Shown here: piece by piece, positions 51,672 through 59,923 of the stretch
Layout: each line of letters starts with the position of its first letter
Numbering within the stretch: position 1 is the stretch's first letter
Source: Pyxidicoccus caerfyrddinensis
GTDB lineage: Bacteria > Myxococcota > Myxococcia > Myxococcales > Myxococcaceae
DNA length: 64,000 nucleotides
Assembly: GCF_010894405.1 (NCBI RefSeq)
Contig: NZ_JAAIYA010000016.1
Coordinates: forward strand, 152,854-216,853
Direction of reading: 5' to 3'
The notes under the pieces: generated by a model
Database searches by the model: none
What the model was told of the DNA's origin: nothing
The model's input: the letters and a program-made list of their open reading frames with translations, nothing else
Program-made: the position numbers and the translations under genes

Positions 51672-52662
51672 GTGCTCTCTCGAGAGCGACCTCCACGAGC
51701 CGGGTGGCCAGGGCTGGGTAGTCCATGCCCGCGGCCTTGGCGGCCTTGGCGAACCCTGCGCCCGGATGAAGGTCACAGTTGGGGTTGATGTCGATGACGT
51801 AGGGCACGCCCTCCGGGGAAACCCGGAGATCGACCCGTCCATAGTCCTGACAGTCCAGTGCTGCAAAGGCTTCTAGCGCCACTTGCACGCAACGCGCCTC
51901 CAGCGTCACGTCCACCTGGCAGGGCCCGCTGGTCGTGTCGCGGTACTCGTCCGACTCCGGCTCCCACTTGGCGGTGTAGGAGACGATGTTCGGCCGCTCC
52001 TCGAAGGTACGGCCGAAGTGAATCTCCGTCAGCGGCAGTGGCTGGCGCGGCTGGTTGCCCAGCAGCGGCACGTAGATTTCGCGCCCGGGAATGAACTGCT
52101 CCACGAGGGCCGGCTGATGGAAGGTGCGGAGCACCGCGTCACAGGCGCGCACCAGCGCGGCGCGCTCATGGACGACGGAGTCGGCCGTCACGCCCACGCT
52201 GGCGTCTTCGCGCGCGGGCTTGACGATGAGGGGCCAGGGCAGGTCCACCGCCAGCGCGTCCTCCAGCTTGTTCACCACGCGGAAGGGCGGGGTGGGCACG
52301 CCGCGCGCGCTCAGCACCTCCTTGGCCTTCGGCTTGTGGAGCGCCAGCCCGAGCGACAGGGCGGACGAGCCGGTGTACGCCAGCCCCAGCGCGTCGAGCA
52401 GGCAGGGGACGGCCATCTCTCCGCGGCTGTCCGCCGCGAGCGACTCGCAGAGGTTGACGACGAGGTCCGGCTGGCGCCGGCGCAGCGTGTCCACGAAGTC
52501 CAGCCGGTCGCCTTCGATGGCGAGCGGCTCGGCAAGGGTGTCCCCGCGGGAGAGGGCCTCGGCCAGGGCCGAGGCGACGCGCACGACATCCTCGCGGGCC
52601 TCCCGTCCGGGGTCGTCCTCGAGGAGGTCGTGGTCGCGGTTGTGCAGCAGAATGATGTGCAT
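51583..52662 (-). CDS. ATP-grasp ligase (D-Ala-D-Ala-ligase-like)
   Basis: A 359-residue ATP-grasp enzyme. Key segments are LPWPLIVKPAREDASVGVTADSVV (nucleotide-binding lysine and loop), LVEQFIPGREIYVPLLGN, and the Mg2+-binding VIDINPNCDL at the C-terminus. It resembles D-alanine-D-alanine ligases but also amide ligases that make small peptides. No ddl-type neighbour such as mur genes is present. The 89-bp overlap with a GNAT gene points to joint expression and function. Cell-wall ligase activity is not assumed. Confidence 0.82.
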   Translation of the reverse strand: MHIILLHNRDHDLLEDDPGREAREDVVRVASALAEALSRGDTLAEPLAIEGDRLDFVDTLRRRQPDLVVNLCESLAADSRGEMAVPCLLDALGLAYTGSSALSLGLALHKPKAKEVLSARGVPTPPFRVVNKLEDALAVDLPWPLIVKPAREDASVGVTADSVVHERAALVRACDAVLRTFHQPALVEQFIPGREIYVPLLGNQPRQPLPLTEIHFGRTFEERPNIVSYTAKWEPESDEYRDTTSGPCQVDVTLEARCVQVALEAFAALDCQDYGRVDLRVSPEGVPYVIDINPNCDLHPGAGFAKAAKAAGMDYPALATRLVEVALERAHGYPATRRKGQGAPRRADSKDRNLLAAGG

Positions 52663-52738
52663 TCGGAGGTGGGCGAAGGGTTAGCACGTCCCCCGGATTG
52701 ATCCCAGTCCGTGGATGACGGTTGGCTACCTCCTGGGC

Positions 52739-52787
52739 TACCTCCCGGAGAGGTATGAAGTACGGTTGGCTACCTCCCGGAGAGGTA
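52739..52787. promoter_or_regulatory. two tandem perfect palindromes, probable operator
   Basis: TACCTC-CCGGA-GAGGTA occurs at 52739-52755 and again at 52771-52787; the centres are 32 bp apart (about three helical turns). A further TACCTC half-site is at 52727. They lie in the 148-bp gap between the divergent ATP-grasp and HD genes, ahead of the HD gene, so they probably bind a repressor or activator of that gene. Confidence 0.65.
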
Positions 52788-52810
52788 TCCAGGAGTATGG
52801 AAAGAGAACC

Positions 52811-54106
52811 ATGCGTATCCGCGACCCCATCCACGGCACCATTCCGGTGAGCGACCCGGAGAAGGCCGTCATTGATAGCCGGCACTACCAGCGGCTGCGC
52901 TACGTGCGCCAGTTGGGCTTCGGAGACCTCGCCTTCCCGGGTGCCACGCACACCCGTCATGTCCACTCCCTGGGCGCCATGCACGTGGCCTCGCGCGTGT
53001 TCGGCGCGGTGGCCGCGCGCTCGTCGCTGCCGGACGAGGTGCGGGAGCGCTTCTGTGCGGCCGTCCGGCTGGCGGTGCTCTGCCACGACCTGGGGCACAT
53101 GCCCCTGTCGCACGCCTCGGAGCGCATCGCCCCGAAGCGCTCGCTCTTGCGCCTGCCCTCCTGGCTGGACTCCGCGGCGGAGGGCGAGCAGGCCACCCAC
53201 GAGGACTACACGGCGAAGATCCTGCTCGACAGCTCGTTGACGCCCATCATCGAGCGGCACTTCGGCTCGTTGGGCATCACCCCCATGGCGTCCGTGGCGC
53301 TGATTTCCGGCGCGAAGCCGCCGAAGGACCCGGGCTTCACGCACGCGGGCGTGGACTGGACGCCGCTCTTGCGGGCCATCGTCTCGGGGGAGCTGGACGC
53401 GGACCGGATGGACTACCTGCTGCGGGATTCCTTCTACACGGGGGTCAACTACGGTCGCTACGACATGGACTGGATCATCGGGAACCTCAACCCGGCGGTG
53501 AAGGACGGGCGGGCGTACCTCGCGCTGAGCCGCGCGGCGGCGTTCGCCTTCGAGGACTTCCTGCTCAGTCGCTACCACATGTTCGTGTCGGTCTACCTGC
53601 ACCACACCTCGGTGAACTTCGACTACATGCTGCGGCGCTACTACGAGGAGTCGCCCGGCGAGTTCGAGATTCCGTCGGACCCGGAGGACTTCCTCCTCTG
53701 CGACGACGCGGCGCTCTGGTACACGCTGCGCCGCTCGAAGAATCGCTGGGCCGAGCGCATCAGCCGGCGGCAGGGCTTCAAGCTGCTGGCCCAGTTCACC
53801 GAGCGCGACACCGGCTACGATTTGGACGTCCTGCGCAGCGCGCTGGTGACGCACAACTTCGAGCACTACGTCGTCGAGTCGATGAACGTCCTCAGCAAGT
53901 ACGCCTCGGGCGCGGGGGGCAAGGGACCGAGCCTGTTCATCATCGACGCTTCCACCGGGCGGCTGACGGAAGTGGCGCGCTACACCCCCCTGTATCAGCG
54001 CTACAGTGGCGCGGTGCGCCTCAGCCGGCTGTACGTGCGGCCGGACCAGGCGGAGAAGGCACACGAGCTGATGGGCCGGCTCCTCGGCCAGACGGTGCAA
54101 CCATGA
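52811..54106 (+). CDS. HD-domain phosphohydrolase (SAMHD1/dGTPase-like)
   Basis: A 431-residue HD-superfamily enzyme of the SAMHD1-like group. The HD metal site is formed by RHVHSLGAMH (His52), LCHDLGHMPLSH (His92-Asp93) and DADRMDYLLRD (Asp). Family members hydrolyse deoxynucleoside triphosphates to the nucleoside and tripolyphosphate. The ATG at 52811 has a GGAAAGAG site and gives MRIRDPIHGTIPV, the usual start; upstream codons are open but run through the operator palindromes. It is coupled to the Nudix-MBL gene by a 4-bp ATGA overlap. Substrate not verified. Confidence 0.88.
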   Translation: MRIRDPIHGTIPVSDPEKAVIDSRHYQRLRYVRQLGFGDLAFPGATHTRHVHSLGAMHVASRVFGAVAARSSLPDEVRERFCAAVRLAVLCHDLGHMPLSHASERIAPKRSLLRLPSWLDSAAEGEQATHEDYTAKILLDSSLTPIIERHFGSLGITPMASVALISGAKPPKDPGFTHAGVDWTPLLRAIVSGELDADRMDYLLRDSFYTGVNYGRYDMDWIIGNLNPAVKDGRAYLALSRAAAFAFEDFLLSRYHMFVSVYLHHTSVNFDYMLRRYYEESPGEFEIPSDPEDFLLCDDAALWYTLRRSKNRWAERISRRQGFKLLAQFTERDTGYDLDVLRSALVTHNFEHYVVESMNVLSKYASGAGGKGPSLFIIDASTGRLTEVARYTPLYQRYSGAVRLSRLYVRPDQAEKAHELMGRLLGQTVQP

Positions 54107-55629
54107 GTGAGCGTCTCCCCGGTCTGGGCCTCGGCCTGGACACCAGTCACACCCCCGTCGAGCCCCGCCCGTCCTCGGTGGCGGTGCTCTACCGGCGCGC
54201 GGGCGCGGGCGTGGAGGTGTACTGGGTGAAGCGTGGAAAGGCGCTCGCCTTCGCGGGCGGCTTCTACGCCTTCCCGGGCGGAAAGCTGGACGCCGCGGAC
54301 GCCGAGGTGCCCGTGCGGGGCGCGACGGGCGAGGAGGCCGCGCTGCGCTCGGCCGCCGCGCGCGAGCTGTTCGAGGAGGCCGGTGTGTTGGTTGCCGAGG
54401 GCGCGGAGGCGCTCTCCCCGGAGCGGTTGAAGGAGCTGCGCAAGGCGCTGTTGGCGGGGGAGCGGGGCTGGGGCGACATCCTGAAGGCAGAGAAGCTGGA
54501 GCTGCGCGCGGACGACTTCCGCGCCGCGGGCCGGTGGGTGACGCCGCCGTCCCTGCCGGTGCGCTTCGACACGCGCTTCTACCTGGTGGAGGCGCCGGAG
54601 CATGCGCGCGCGGAGTGGTGGCCCGGAGAGCTGGCCGAGGGCGCGTGGGTGACGCCGGCGGACGCGCTGGCGCGCTGGGGAGACGGCACGGCGCTGCTGC
54701 ACCCGCCCGCGCTGCATGCCTTCCAGGTGCTCGGTGGCTTCGCGGACGAGGGGGAGGCGCGGGCGCGGATGACGACGCCGCCGTTCTGCCCGGGCTACGT
54801 CGCCCAGCGCATCGAGTTCCAGCAGGGCGTGCGCGTCATGGCGCTGGAGACGCCCACGCTGCCGCCGGCCGCGCACACGAATGCGTACGTGCTGGGCAAC
54901 GGTGAGCTGCTGGTGGTGGACCCGGGCGCGTCGGATGTGAAGCAGTACGCGAAGCTGCTGTCGCTCCTGTCCGGGCTGAAGGCGGAGGGCCTCAAGGTGG
55001 CGGCGGTGGTGCTCACCCACCACCATGGGGACCACGTTGGCGGGGCGCGCGCGGTGAAGGAGCGGCTGGGCGTGCCGCTGTGGTGCCATGCGCTCACCGC
55101 GGACCGGCTGGACTTCCCGGTGGAGCGGCTGCTGGAGGATGGCGAGGTGCTGGAGTTGGCCGGCGATGTGCCGCAGCGCTGGCGCGTGTTGCATACGCCC
55201 GGCCATGCGCGGGGCCACATCTGCCTGGTGGACGAGCGCAGCCGCGCGGCGGTGGTGGGGGACATGGTGGCGGGCGTGGGCAGCATCGTCATCGACCCGC
55301 CCGAGGGCAACATGCGCGAGTACCTGGCGCAGCTCGCGCGGCTGCGGGACTGGCCGGTGACGACGCTGTACCCCGCGCACGGCCCGCCGATGCCGGACGG
55401 GCCCGCGAAGCTGCAGGAGTACCTGAACCACCGCGCCCTGCGTGAGTCGCTCATCCTCCAGGCGGTGACGCCGGAGGGCACCACGCTGGCGCAGGTGGTG
55501 TCCACGGCCTACGCGGACACGCCGCCGCTGTTGCACCCGGTAGCCGAGCGCAGCGCGCTGGCCACGCTGGAGAAGCTGATGGAAGAGGGCCGCGTGCGCG
55601 AGGAGTCGCTCCAGTACTTCCGCGTGTAG
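54103..55629 (+). CDS. Nudix-hydrolase / metallo-beta-lactamase fusion
   Basis: A 508-residue two-domain protein. The N-terminal Nudix domain (20-245) has the hydrolase helix with RELFEEAG (87-94) and an insert between the opening Gly and the helix. The C-terminal metallo-beta-lactamase domain (255-420) has HxHxDH as HHHGDH (306-311), the later zinc ligand His in HTPGHARGH, and a C-terminal winged-helix-like tail (LACTB2-like). Nudix enzymes cleave nucleoside diphosphate-linked compounds; LACTB2 is a ribonuclease. Such fusions are seen in several actinobacteria and myxobacteria. It is coupled to the HD gene. Confidence 0.88.
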   Translation: MSERLPGLGLGLDTSHTPVEPRPSSVAVLYRRAGAGVEVYWVKRGKALAFAGGFYAFPGGKLDAADAEVPVRGATGEEAALRSAAARELFEEAGVLVAEGAEALSPERLKELRKALLAGERGWGDILKAEKLELRADDFRAAGRWVTPPSLPVRFDTRFYLVEAPEHARAEWWPGELAEGAWVTPADALARWGDGTALLHPPALHAFQVLGGFADEGEARARMTTPPFCPGYVAQRIEFQQGVRVMALETPTLPPAAHTNAYVLGNGELLVVDPGASDVKQYAKLLSLLSGLKAEGLKVAAVVLTHHHGDHVGGARAVKERLGVPLWCHALTADRLDFPVERLLEDGEVLELAGDVPQRWRVLHTPGHARGHICLVDERSRAAVVGDMVAGVGSIVIDPPEGNMREYLAQLARLRDWPVTTLYPAHGPPMPDGPAKLQEYLNHRALRESLILQAVTPEGTTLAQVVSTAYADTPPLLHPVAERSALATLEKLMEEGRVREESLQYFRV

Positions 55630-55664
55630 TCGCAACGGGCGCCTTTTCCAGGGCAGGATGGCGC

Positions 55665-56675
55665 ATGCTCGTCACCGAGAATGCGCTCCGGAGGTTCATC
55701 GCCGCCCTGCGAAGGGGCGCCACGTTGCGGGAGCCGTCGCCCGCCGTGCGGGACTTCGCCGAGCGCGCCCGCACCCTCGACCCGCGCACCCTGGTTCGTG
55801 AAGGCACGGCGCTGCTCGAGAAGGAAGAGGACCTCGCCGTCGCGCGCGTGGTGCTGCGCACGCTCCAGGGCGTGATGGGGGACATCGAGGAGCACGGCAA
55901 GTACAGCGAGTTCGCCGGCGAGGCGCGATTCGTGCGGAGCGCTGTCCCCACCTGGGAGAAGCGGGTGGGCGACGCCGAGGACGACGACGTGCTGCTCGCC
56001 GACGACCTCGAGTCGTCGCTGGTGGTCGTGGTTCCGTCGGCCGACATCCTGCCCGCGGAGGTGAAGGCCTGGAAGGTGCTCGACAAGAGCCGCCGCCTCG
56101 CCACGGCACTGACGGCCCTCGTGAAGAAGCCCGTCACGCCGTGGTTCGCGGAGCTGGCCGCCGCGTACATCGGGCGCGAGGTGACGCACATCGCGAAGAG
56201 CCCGCGGGGCGAGTCCTGGCAGTCGAAGCTCGACGACGTGCCGGTGCTGCTCGGCCTGCTGCCCCGGCTGGGCATGCCGCCGATCTTCTCCCCGCGCGTG
56301 CTGCGTGCCGCGAATCTGGTGGTGCTCTGTCACCGGCATGCCCCCACGCGTGAGGCGCTGGCCGCGCTGGGCGGTCTCGAGGCCTCCGCCTCCGACACGG
56401 AGCGCGCCAACCGCATCAAGCTGGGGGCCGCCGTCAGGGCGGGGGTCCGCGCCGCGAACGAGCGACGGGCGGCGAAGACGCCGCGTCGGGCCGCGAAGAC
56501 GCCGCGACAGGCCGCGAAGACGCCACGGGCCGCGAAGACGCCACGGGCCGCGAAGACGCCACGGGCCGCGAAGACGCCACGGGCCGCGAAGGCGCCTCGG
56601 GCCGCGAAGACTCCACGGGCCGCGAAGACGCCACGGGCCGCGAAGACGCCACGACGGCGGACGACGGACGGCTGA
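55665..56675 (+). CDS. protein with histone-H1-like AAKTPR tail
   Basis: A 336-residue protein. The first 265 residues are a soluble helical domain (for example LRRFIAALRRGATLREPSPAVRDFAERARTLDPRTLV, here cited only as a region) with no recognised family. The C-terminal 65 residues hold ten near-perfect repeats of AAKTPR (one AAKAPR), ending in RRRTTDG. This resembles the Lys/Ala/Pro-rich tails of histone H1 and bacterial H1-like DNA-compacting proteins. Each TP could be a phosphorylation site for a proline-directed or Hanks kinase. The likely role is DNA binding or nucleoid compaction. Confidence 0.7.
   Translation: MLVTENALRRFIAALRRGATLREPSPAVRDFAERARTLDPRTLVREGTALLEKEEDLAVARVVLRTLQGVMGDIEEHGKYSEFAGEARFVRSAVPTWEKRVGDAEDDDVLLADDLESSLVVVVPSADILPAEVKAWKVLDKSRRLATALTALVKKPVTPWFAELAAAYIGREVTHIAKSPRGESWQSKLDDVPVLLGLLPRLGMPPIFSPRVLRAANLVVLCHRHAPTREALAALGGLEASASDTERANRIKLGAAVRAGVRAANERRAAKTPRRAAKTPRQAAKTPRAAKTPRAAKTPRAAKTPRAAKAPRAAKTPRAAKTPRAAKTPRRRTTDG
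56470..56652 (+). repeat. 18-bp coding tandem repeat
   Basis: The tail of the H1-like gene is made of an 18-bp unit, GCCGCGAAGACGCCACGG, present about ten times with small changes (the first copies have extra codons). It codes for AAKTPR. Such repeats are prone to copy-number change. Confidence 0.9.
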
Positions 56676-56697
56676 GGCGTCGGGGCCAAGGGCCGCG

Positions 56698-57474
56698 TCA
56701 GAAGCGGCCCATCAACCCGAGCCGGGGCCCGTGCTCCGTCATGCCCGCGAGGGGTACCACCCGGACCTGGGACTGGCGGGAGACGGGGGGCGGAGGCGCG
56801 GCGAGCGCGGAGGCCTGGGACAATTCGTAGCCCACGGTGGCGCCCGCAATCGGCATCACCAGCAGCGCGAGCGAGAGCGCGTCACTGTCGCCCGTGTCCA
56901 GCACCAGCGTGCCCAGCAGCGCGCCGCCCCAGCCCACGAGGCTGCCGCCCGCGGTGGCGAGGAACTGGCCCTTGCCGCCCATGAGTCGGCCGCCCACCCA
57001 CGTGCCCGCGGGGATGCCAATCAACACGCCGGTGAAGCCACCCACGAGCGACACGACGCGACAGTCGTCGCAGCCCACCGTGGGCAGCGCCAGGAGATAG
57101 CCCGCCACCAGCCCCACCGTGCCCGCCACGATTCCGCCGGCGGTGCCTCCCACCAACTCCACCGCCACCCGGGGCACGGGGTCCTCTGCGCGCGCGGCGG
57201 CGCGCCCGGGTCGGGCGGGCTCGCTCACGGTGGTGGGGGGCACTTCCCCTCGGCCCGACGGCTCGCGGGTGTCCGCGTCCTCGGGAGGCAGCTCCTGGCG
57301 GGACGGCCGGTCCGACGTCCCCGGCGGAGGGACGGGGATGAGCGGTGGCGGGGTCAGCTCGCTGGCGGGGGCCTCGGCCGGCTCCTCCGCGGGCGTCTCC
57401 TGTCCCCAGGCGGCACCGCTGCCCGCGAGGACGAGGACGGACAGCCATGTGGAGAGCGTGCGCGGAGGCTTCAC
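56698..57474 (-). CDS. exported protein with Gly-rich membrane segments
   Basis: A 258-residue protein starting at GTG 57474 (VKPPRTLSTWLSVLVLAGSGAAWG). A signal peptide is followed by a Pro/Glu-rich linker (25-100), then four Gly-rich hydrophobic helices (about 110-230) with GGTAGGIVAGTVGLVAGYLL and GGFTGVLIGIPAGTWVGG motifs, like glycine-zipper membrane proteins. It lies 38 bp downstream of the iron permease gene and is probably in its operon. Function unknown. Confidence 0.6.
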   Translation of the reverse strand: MKPPRTLSTWLSVLVLAGSGAAWGQETPAEEPAEAPASELTPPPLIPVPPPGTSDRPSRQELPPEDADTREPSGRGEVPPTTVSEPARPGRAAARAEDPVPRVAVELVGGTAGGIVAGTVGLVAGYLLALPTVGCDDCRVVSLVGGFTGVLIGIPAGTWVGGRLMGGKGQFLATAGGSLVGWGGALLGTLVLDTGDSDALSLALLVMPIAGATVGYELSQASALAAPPPPVSRQSQVRVVPLAGMTEHGPRLGLMGRF

Positions 57475-57512
57475 CGGGGCGACGCTACCGCAAGGCAGGG
57501 CCGGCCGTCGCG

Positions 57513-59363
57513 TCAGCTCGCGGAGACCTCGGGCACGCGCTGAGCGCGGCCCCGGCGGCGCAGCAGCACCCAGACGATGGGGGCCGCGGCCAGCACTACC
57601 TGCGGGACGAGCGACACCGCGTCCGGGTAGATGCCCAGCAGGTCCACGGTGATGAAGCGCAGCGGCACCAGCGGCAGCGCGCCCACCTCCTGCAGCGAGT
57701 GCAGGCCCTTGCCCAGCAGCATGACGGCGGTGACGACGAGCACGACGGTGGACGCGTTGAAGAGCGTCTTCATGGGCAGCCGGTAGCCCATGCGGTTGAC
57801 GAAGAGGACCAGCACGAGGATGGCCAGCACACCGAGCAGCGCGCCCCAGGCCACGCCCGCCGGAGAGTCCAGCGCGAGCCCCTGGAGGAAGATGGCCGTC
57901 TCGAAGCTCTCGCGCAGCACGGCGGTGAAGGAGATGAAGAACAGTCCCGCCATGCTGCCGCGCCCCAGCGCACCCTGCATCTTCTGGCGCAGCTCGCCCA
58001 TGAACTGGCTCATGTTGGAGCGCGCGTTGAGCCACAGCGCGGCGTACACCAGCATGCCCACCGCCAGCAGCGCGGCCAGGCCCTCCATCCACTCGCGCTG
58101 CGCGCCGGCCAGCAGGTGGCGGCCCAGCACGTAGGAGATGGCGCCGACGACGAGCGCGGAAATCCACCCGGCCTGCACCACGCGGATGTGCTCGGTGGCC
58201 TTCATCTTCTTCAGCGCCGCCAGCAGCGCGGCGACGATGATGGTGGCCTCGAAGCCCTCGCGCAGCATGATGAGCAGCGTCAGCCACATCGTGGACAGCA
58301 GGTCCGCCGCGCTGCCCGTGCTGCGGCGCGCCTGGTCCAGCACGGAGATGAGCTCGCGTCCCTCGTCCTGCAGGTGGGGGCTGCCGCTCTCCGCCGCCAG
58401 CCGTGCCTGGAGGAAGGCCTTCTCCATGCGCAACACCAGCTCCGGGTCTCTCGAGCGCAGCTTGGGCTCCACCGGCTCCACTCCGTTGAGGTACGCGTCC
58501 AGCAGGGCCGCCTTCGCGGCGGCGGCGTTGCCGGCGGCGCCCTGGCGCATGGCCTCTTCGATGCCCGCGCGCGCGAGCAGCAGCGAGCGCTCCTCGTCCG
58601 CGTCCGGCAGCTTGCGGCGCAGGCACGCGAGGTGCTGCTGGCCGTACTCCTTCACCAGGTCGTCATCGGTGGAGTTGGCCAGGCGCTCCAGCGAGGCGCT
58701 CGGCGGAGTGCCCTCGCACGGGGGCTGGCGCAGGGTGAAGACGAAGAAGGCCAGCGACCAGCGCTCCTCCTCGGAGAGGGTGGGGTAGGACGGCATCGCC
58801 GTGCCCGGCACGCCGAAGCTGGTGGTGTTGAAGGCCTTGTAGGGGGTGAGGCCGCCCATCACCTCTGCGTCCTGGAACTTCGCGGGGGCGGGCTCCATGT
58901 TCGCGGCGATGGACACGTCCGAGTGGCCGTCGCCGCCGTGGCACGCCGCGCAGTTGGTCTTGTAGAGCGCCTCGCCGCGCTTCAGGTCCGGCAGACGGCG
59001 CGGGCTGCGGGCGAGGCCGCCGGCCAGCACGAGGTCCTCCACCAGCGCGCCGCAGTCCCGGCTGACGCCCGGCGCGTCCTGGGCGTGGTCCACTCGCGCC
59101 TGGATGGCCTGCACGCGCGGCAGGAAGGCCTCCGCGGCGGGGCCCAGGCCCTTCGCCGCGTCCACCGCCTCCGCCGCGAAGCTCTTCTGCTCCGCCAGCT
59201 CGAACTCCGACTGGGACTCGATGGCGTTGGGGTAGTCGGCCTCCAGGTACTGGAGGATGCCGATCAGCCGGTGCCAGGTGCGCTCCTCGGAGGTGCCCTC
59301 GGCACGGGCCGACAGGGGCAGCACGAACAGCAGGCACAGCACGGACAGGGCAGCGCGATTCAT
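57513..59363 (-). CDS. FTR1-family iron permease fused to cytochrome c
   Basis: A 616-residue protein. After a signal peptide, an alpha-helical region precedes a cytochrome c domain with the haem site CAACHGG (138-144) and the axial Met in GTAMPSYPTLSEEE (Met190). The C-terminal half has seven membrane helices and the two FTR1 REXXE motifs, REGFE (368-372) and RESFE (484-488), which pass ferric iron. Fusions of a c-type cytochrome with FTR1 occur in some proteobacteria, and the haem probably oxidises Fe(II) at the periplasmic face. A near-consensus Fur box lies at 59403-59417. The ATG at 59363 is used. Confidence 0.92.
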   Translation of the reverse strand: MNRAALSVLCLLFVLPLSARAEGTSEERTWHRLIGILQYLEADYPNAIESQSEFELAEQKSFAAEAVDAAKGLGPAAEAFLPRVQAIQARVDHAQDAPGVSRDCGALVEDLVLAGGLARSPRRLPDLKRGEALYKTNCAACHGGDGHSDVSIAANMEPAPAKFQDAEVMGGLTPYKAFNTTSFGVPGTAMPSYPTLSEEERWSLAFFVFTLRQPPCEGTPPSASLERLANSTDDDLVKEYGQQHLACLRRKLPDADEERSLLLARAGIEEAMRQGAAGNAAAAKAALLDAYLNGVEPVEPKLRSRDPELVLRMEKAFLQARLAAESGSPHLQDEGRELISVLDQARRSTGSAADLLSTMWLTLLIMLREGFEATIIVAALLAALKKMKATEHIRVVQAGWISALVVGAISYVLGRHLLAGAQREWMEGLAALLAVGMLVYAALWLNARSNMSQFMGELRQKMQGALGRGSMAGLFFISFTAVLRESFETAIFLQGLALDSPAGVAWGALLGVLAILVLVLFVNRMGYRLPMKTLFNASTVVLVVTAVMLLGKGLHSLQEVGALPLVPLRFITVDLLGIYPDAVSLVPQVVLAAAPIVWVLLRRRGRAQRVPEVSAS

Positions 59364-59402
59364 GGGCCCCGGTCTACCAGCCGAGGGCCCGTATATCAAT
59401 CT

Positions 59403-59417
59403 TGAGAATCAATATCA
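59403..59417 (-). promoter_or_regulatory. Fur box upstream of the iron permease gene
   Basis: TGAGAATCAATATCA matches the 15-bp Fur consensus TGATAATCATTATCA at 13 of 15 positions and sits 40 bp ahead of the FTR1 start codon, in an AT-rich island (59391-59425). It predicts iron repression of the permease. Confidence 0.8.
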
Positions 59418-59430
59418 AAATTACGACGCA

Positions 59431-59802
59431 TCAGACGCTCGATAAGGCGGGACGGGTGGGGCCGGTCCACTGCTCCACCTGGAGCGAGTGGATGCGCAGA
59501 CTGTCCACCTTCCAATCCCCACCCCGGAGCCGGCCGATGGCCAGGGTGCCGATGGCGAGCGCACCGATGGCGAGCGCGCCGACGCTGAGCGCCCCCAGGG
59601 TGAGGGCGCCCAGGGCGGTGGCACCCGAGGCGAGCGCGGGGAAGACGCGGGGCCGGGGAAGACCGCGGGCCCGGAGCCGGGAGGCGAGTCGCAGGGAGAC
59701 GGTGAGCGCGGCGCTGTTGGCGGCGGTGAGCGCGGCGGCGCTGGCCAGGGCCGCGACGCGCCAGGGGAAGTCGGCGGGACGGGTGGTGATGGCGGTCTGC
59801 AT
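59431..59802 (-). CDS. small membrane protein with IG-rich repeats
   Basis: A 123-residue protein. Residues 65-95 are a run of ALGALTLGALSVGALAIG-type repeats (period 5, with glycine every fifth residue), forming one or two hydrophobic stretches. The flanking segments are Ala/Arg-rich and the tail has a SLRIHSLQVEQW repeat. Third-position GC and codon pattern support coding. The ATG at 59802 is chosen; a TTG start at 59847 is in frame. No family is recognised; the pattern resembles pentapeptide-like or solenoid proteins. Confidence 0.6.
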   Translation of the reverse strand: MQTAITTRPADFPWRVAALASAAALTAANSAALTVSLRLASRLRARGLPRPRVFPALASGATALGALTLGALSVGALAIGALAIGTLAIGRLRGGDWKVDSLRIHSLQVEQWTGPTRPALSSV

Positions 59803-59923
59803 GCCGTGGAAGTGGGCACGTACCGGCGGGGTGCCAGCAGCCGTCAAGCGGGGCGCCCGCTCGGACGGGCACTCCCTGGGCGGTCAGGATGTCAGCAGCC
59901 GGAGAGTAGGGCGTCCATGCCCC

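Noticed and set aside
52715..52810. In-frame extension of the HD gene through the palindromes
   Set aside because: The ATG at 52811 has a ribosome site and matches the family start; the palindromes are better read as operators.
56470..56652. Regular repeats considered as a CRISPR array
   Set aside because: The units are contiguous without spacers and code for AAKTPR.
56305..57543. A long frame spanning the H1-like tail and the next gene
   Set aside because: It reads the 18-bp repeat in another frame as Arg/His repeats and crosses a gene on the other strand.
59402..59920. Plus-strand frame upstream of the PTH2-like gene
   Set aside because: It is antisense to the IG-repeat gene and shows no family signature.
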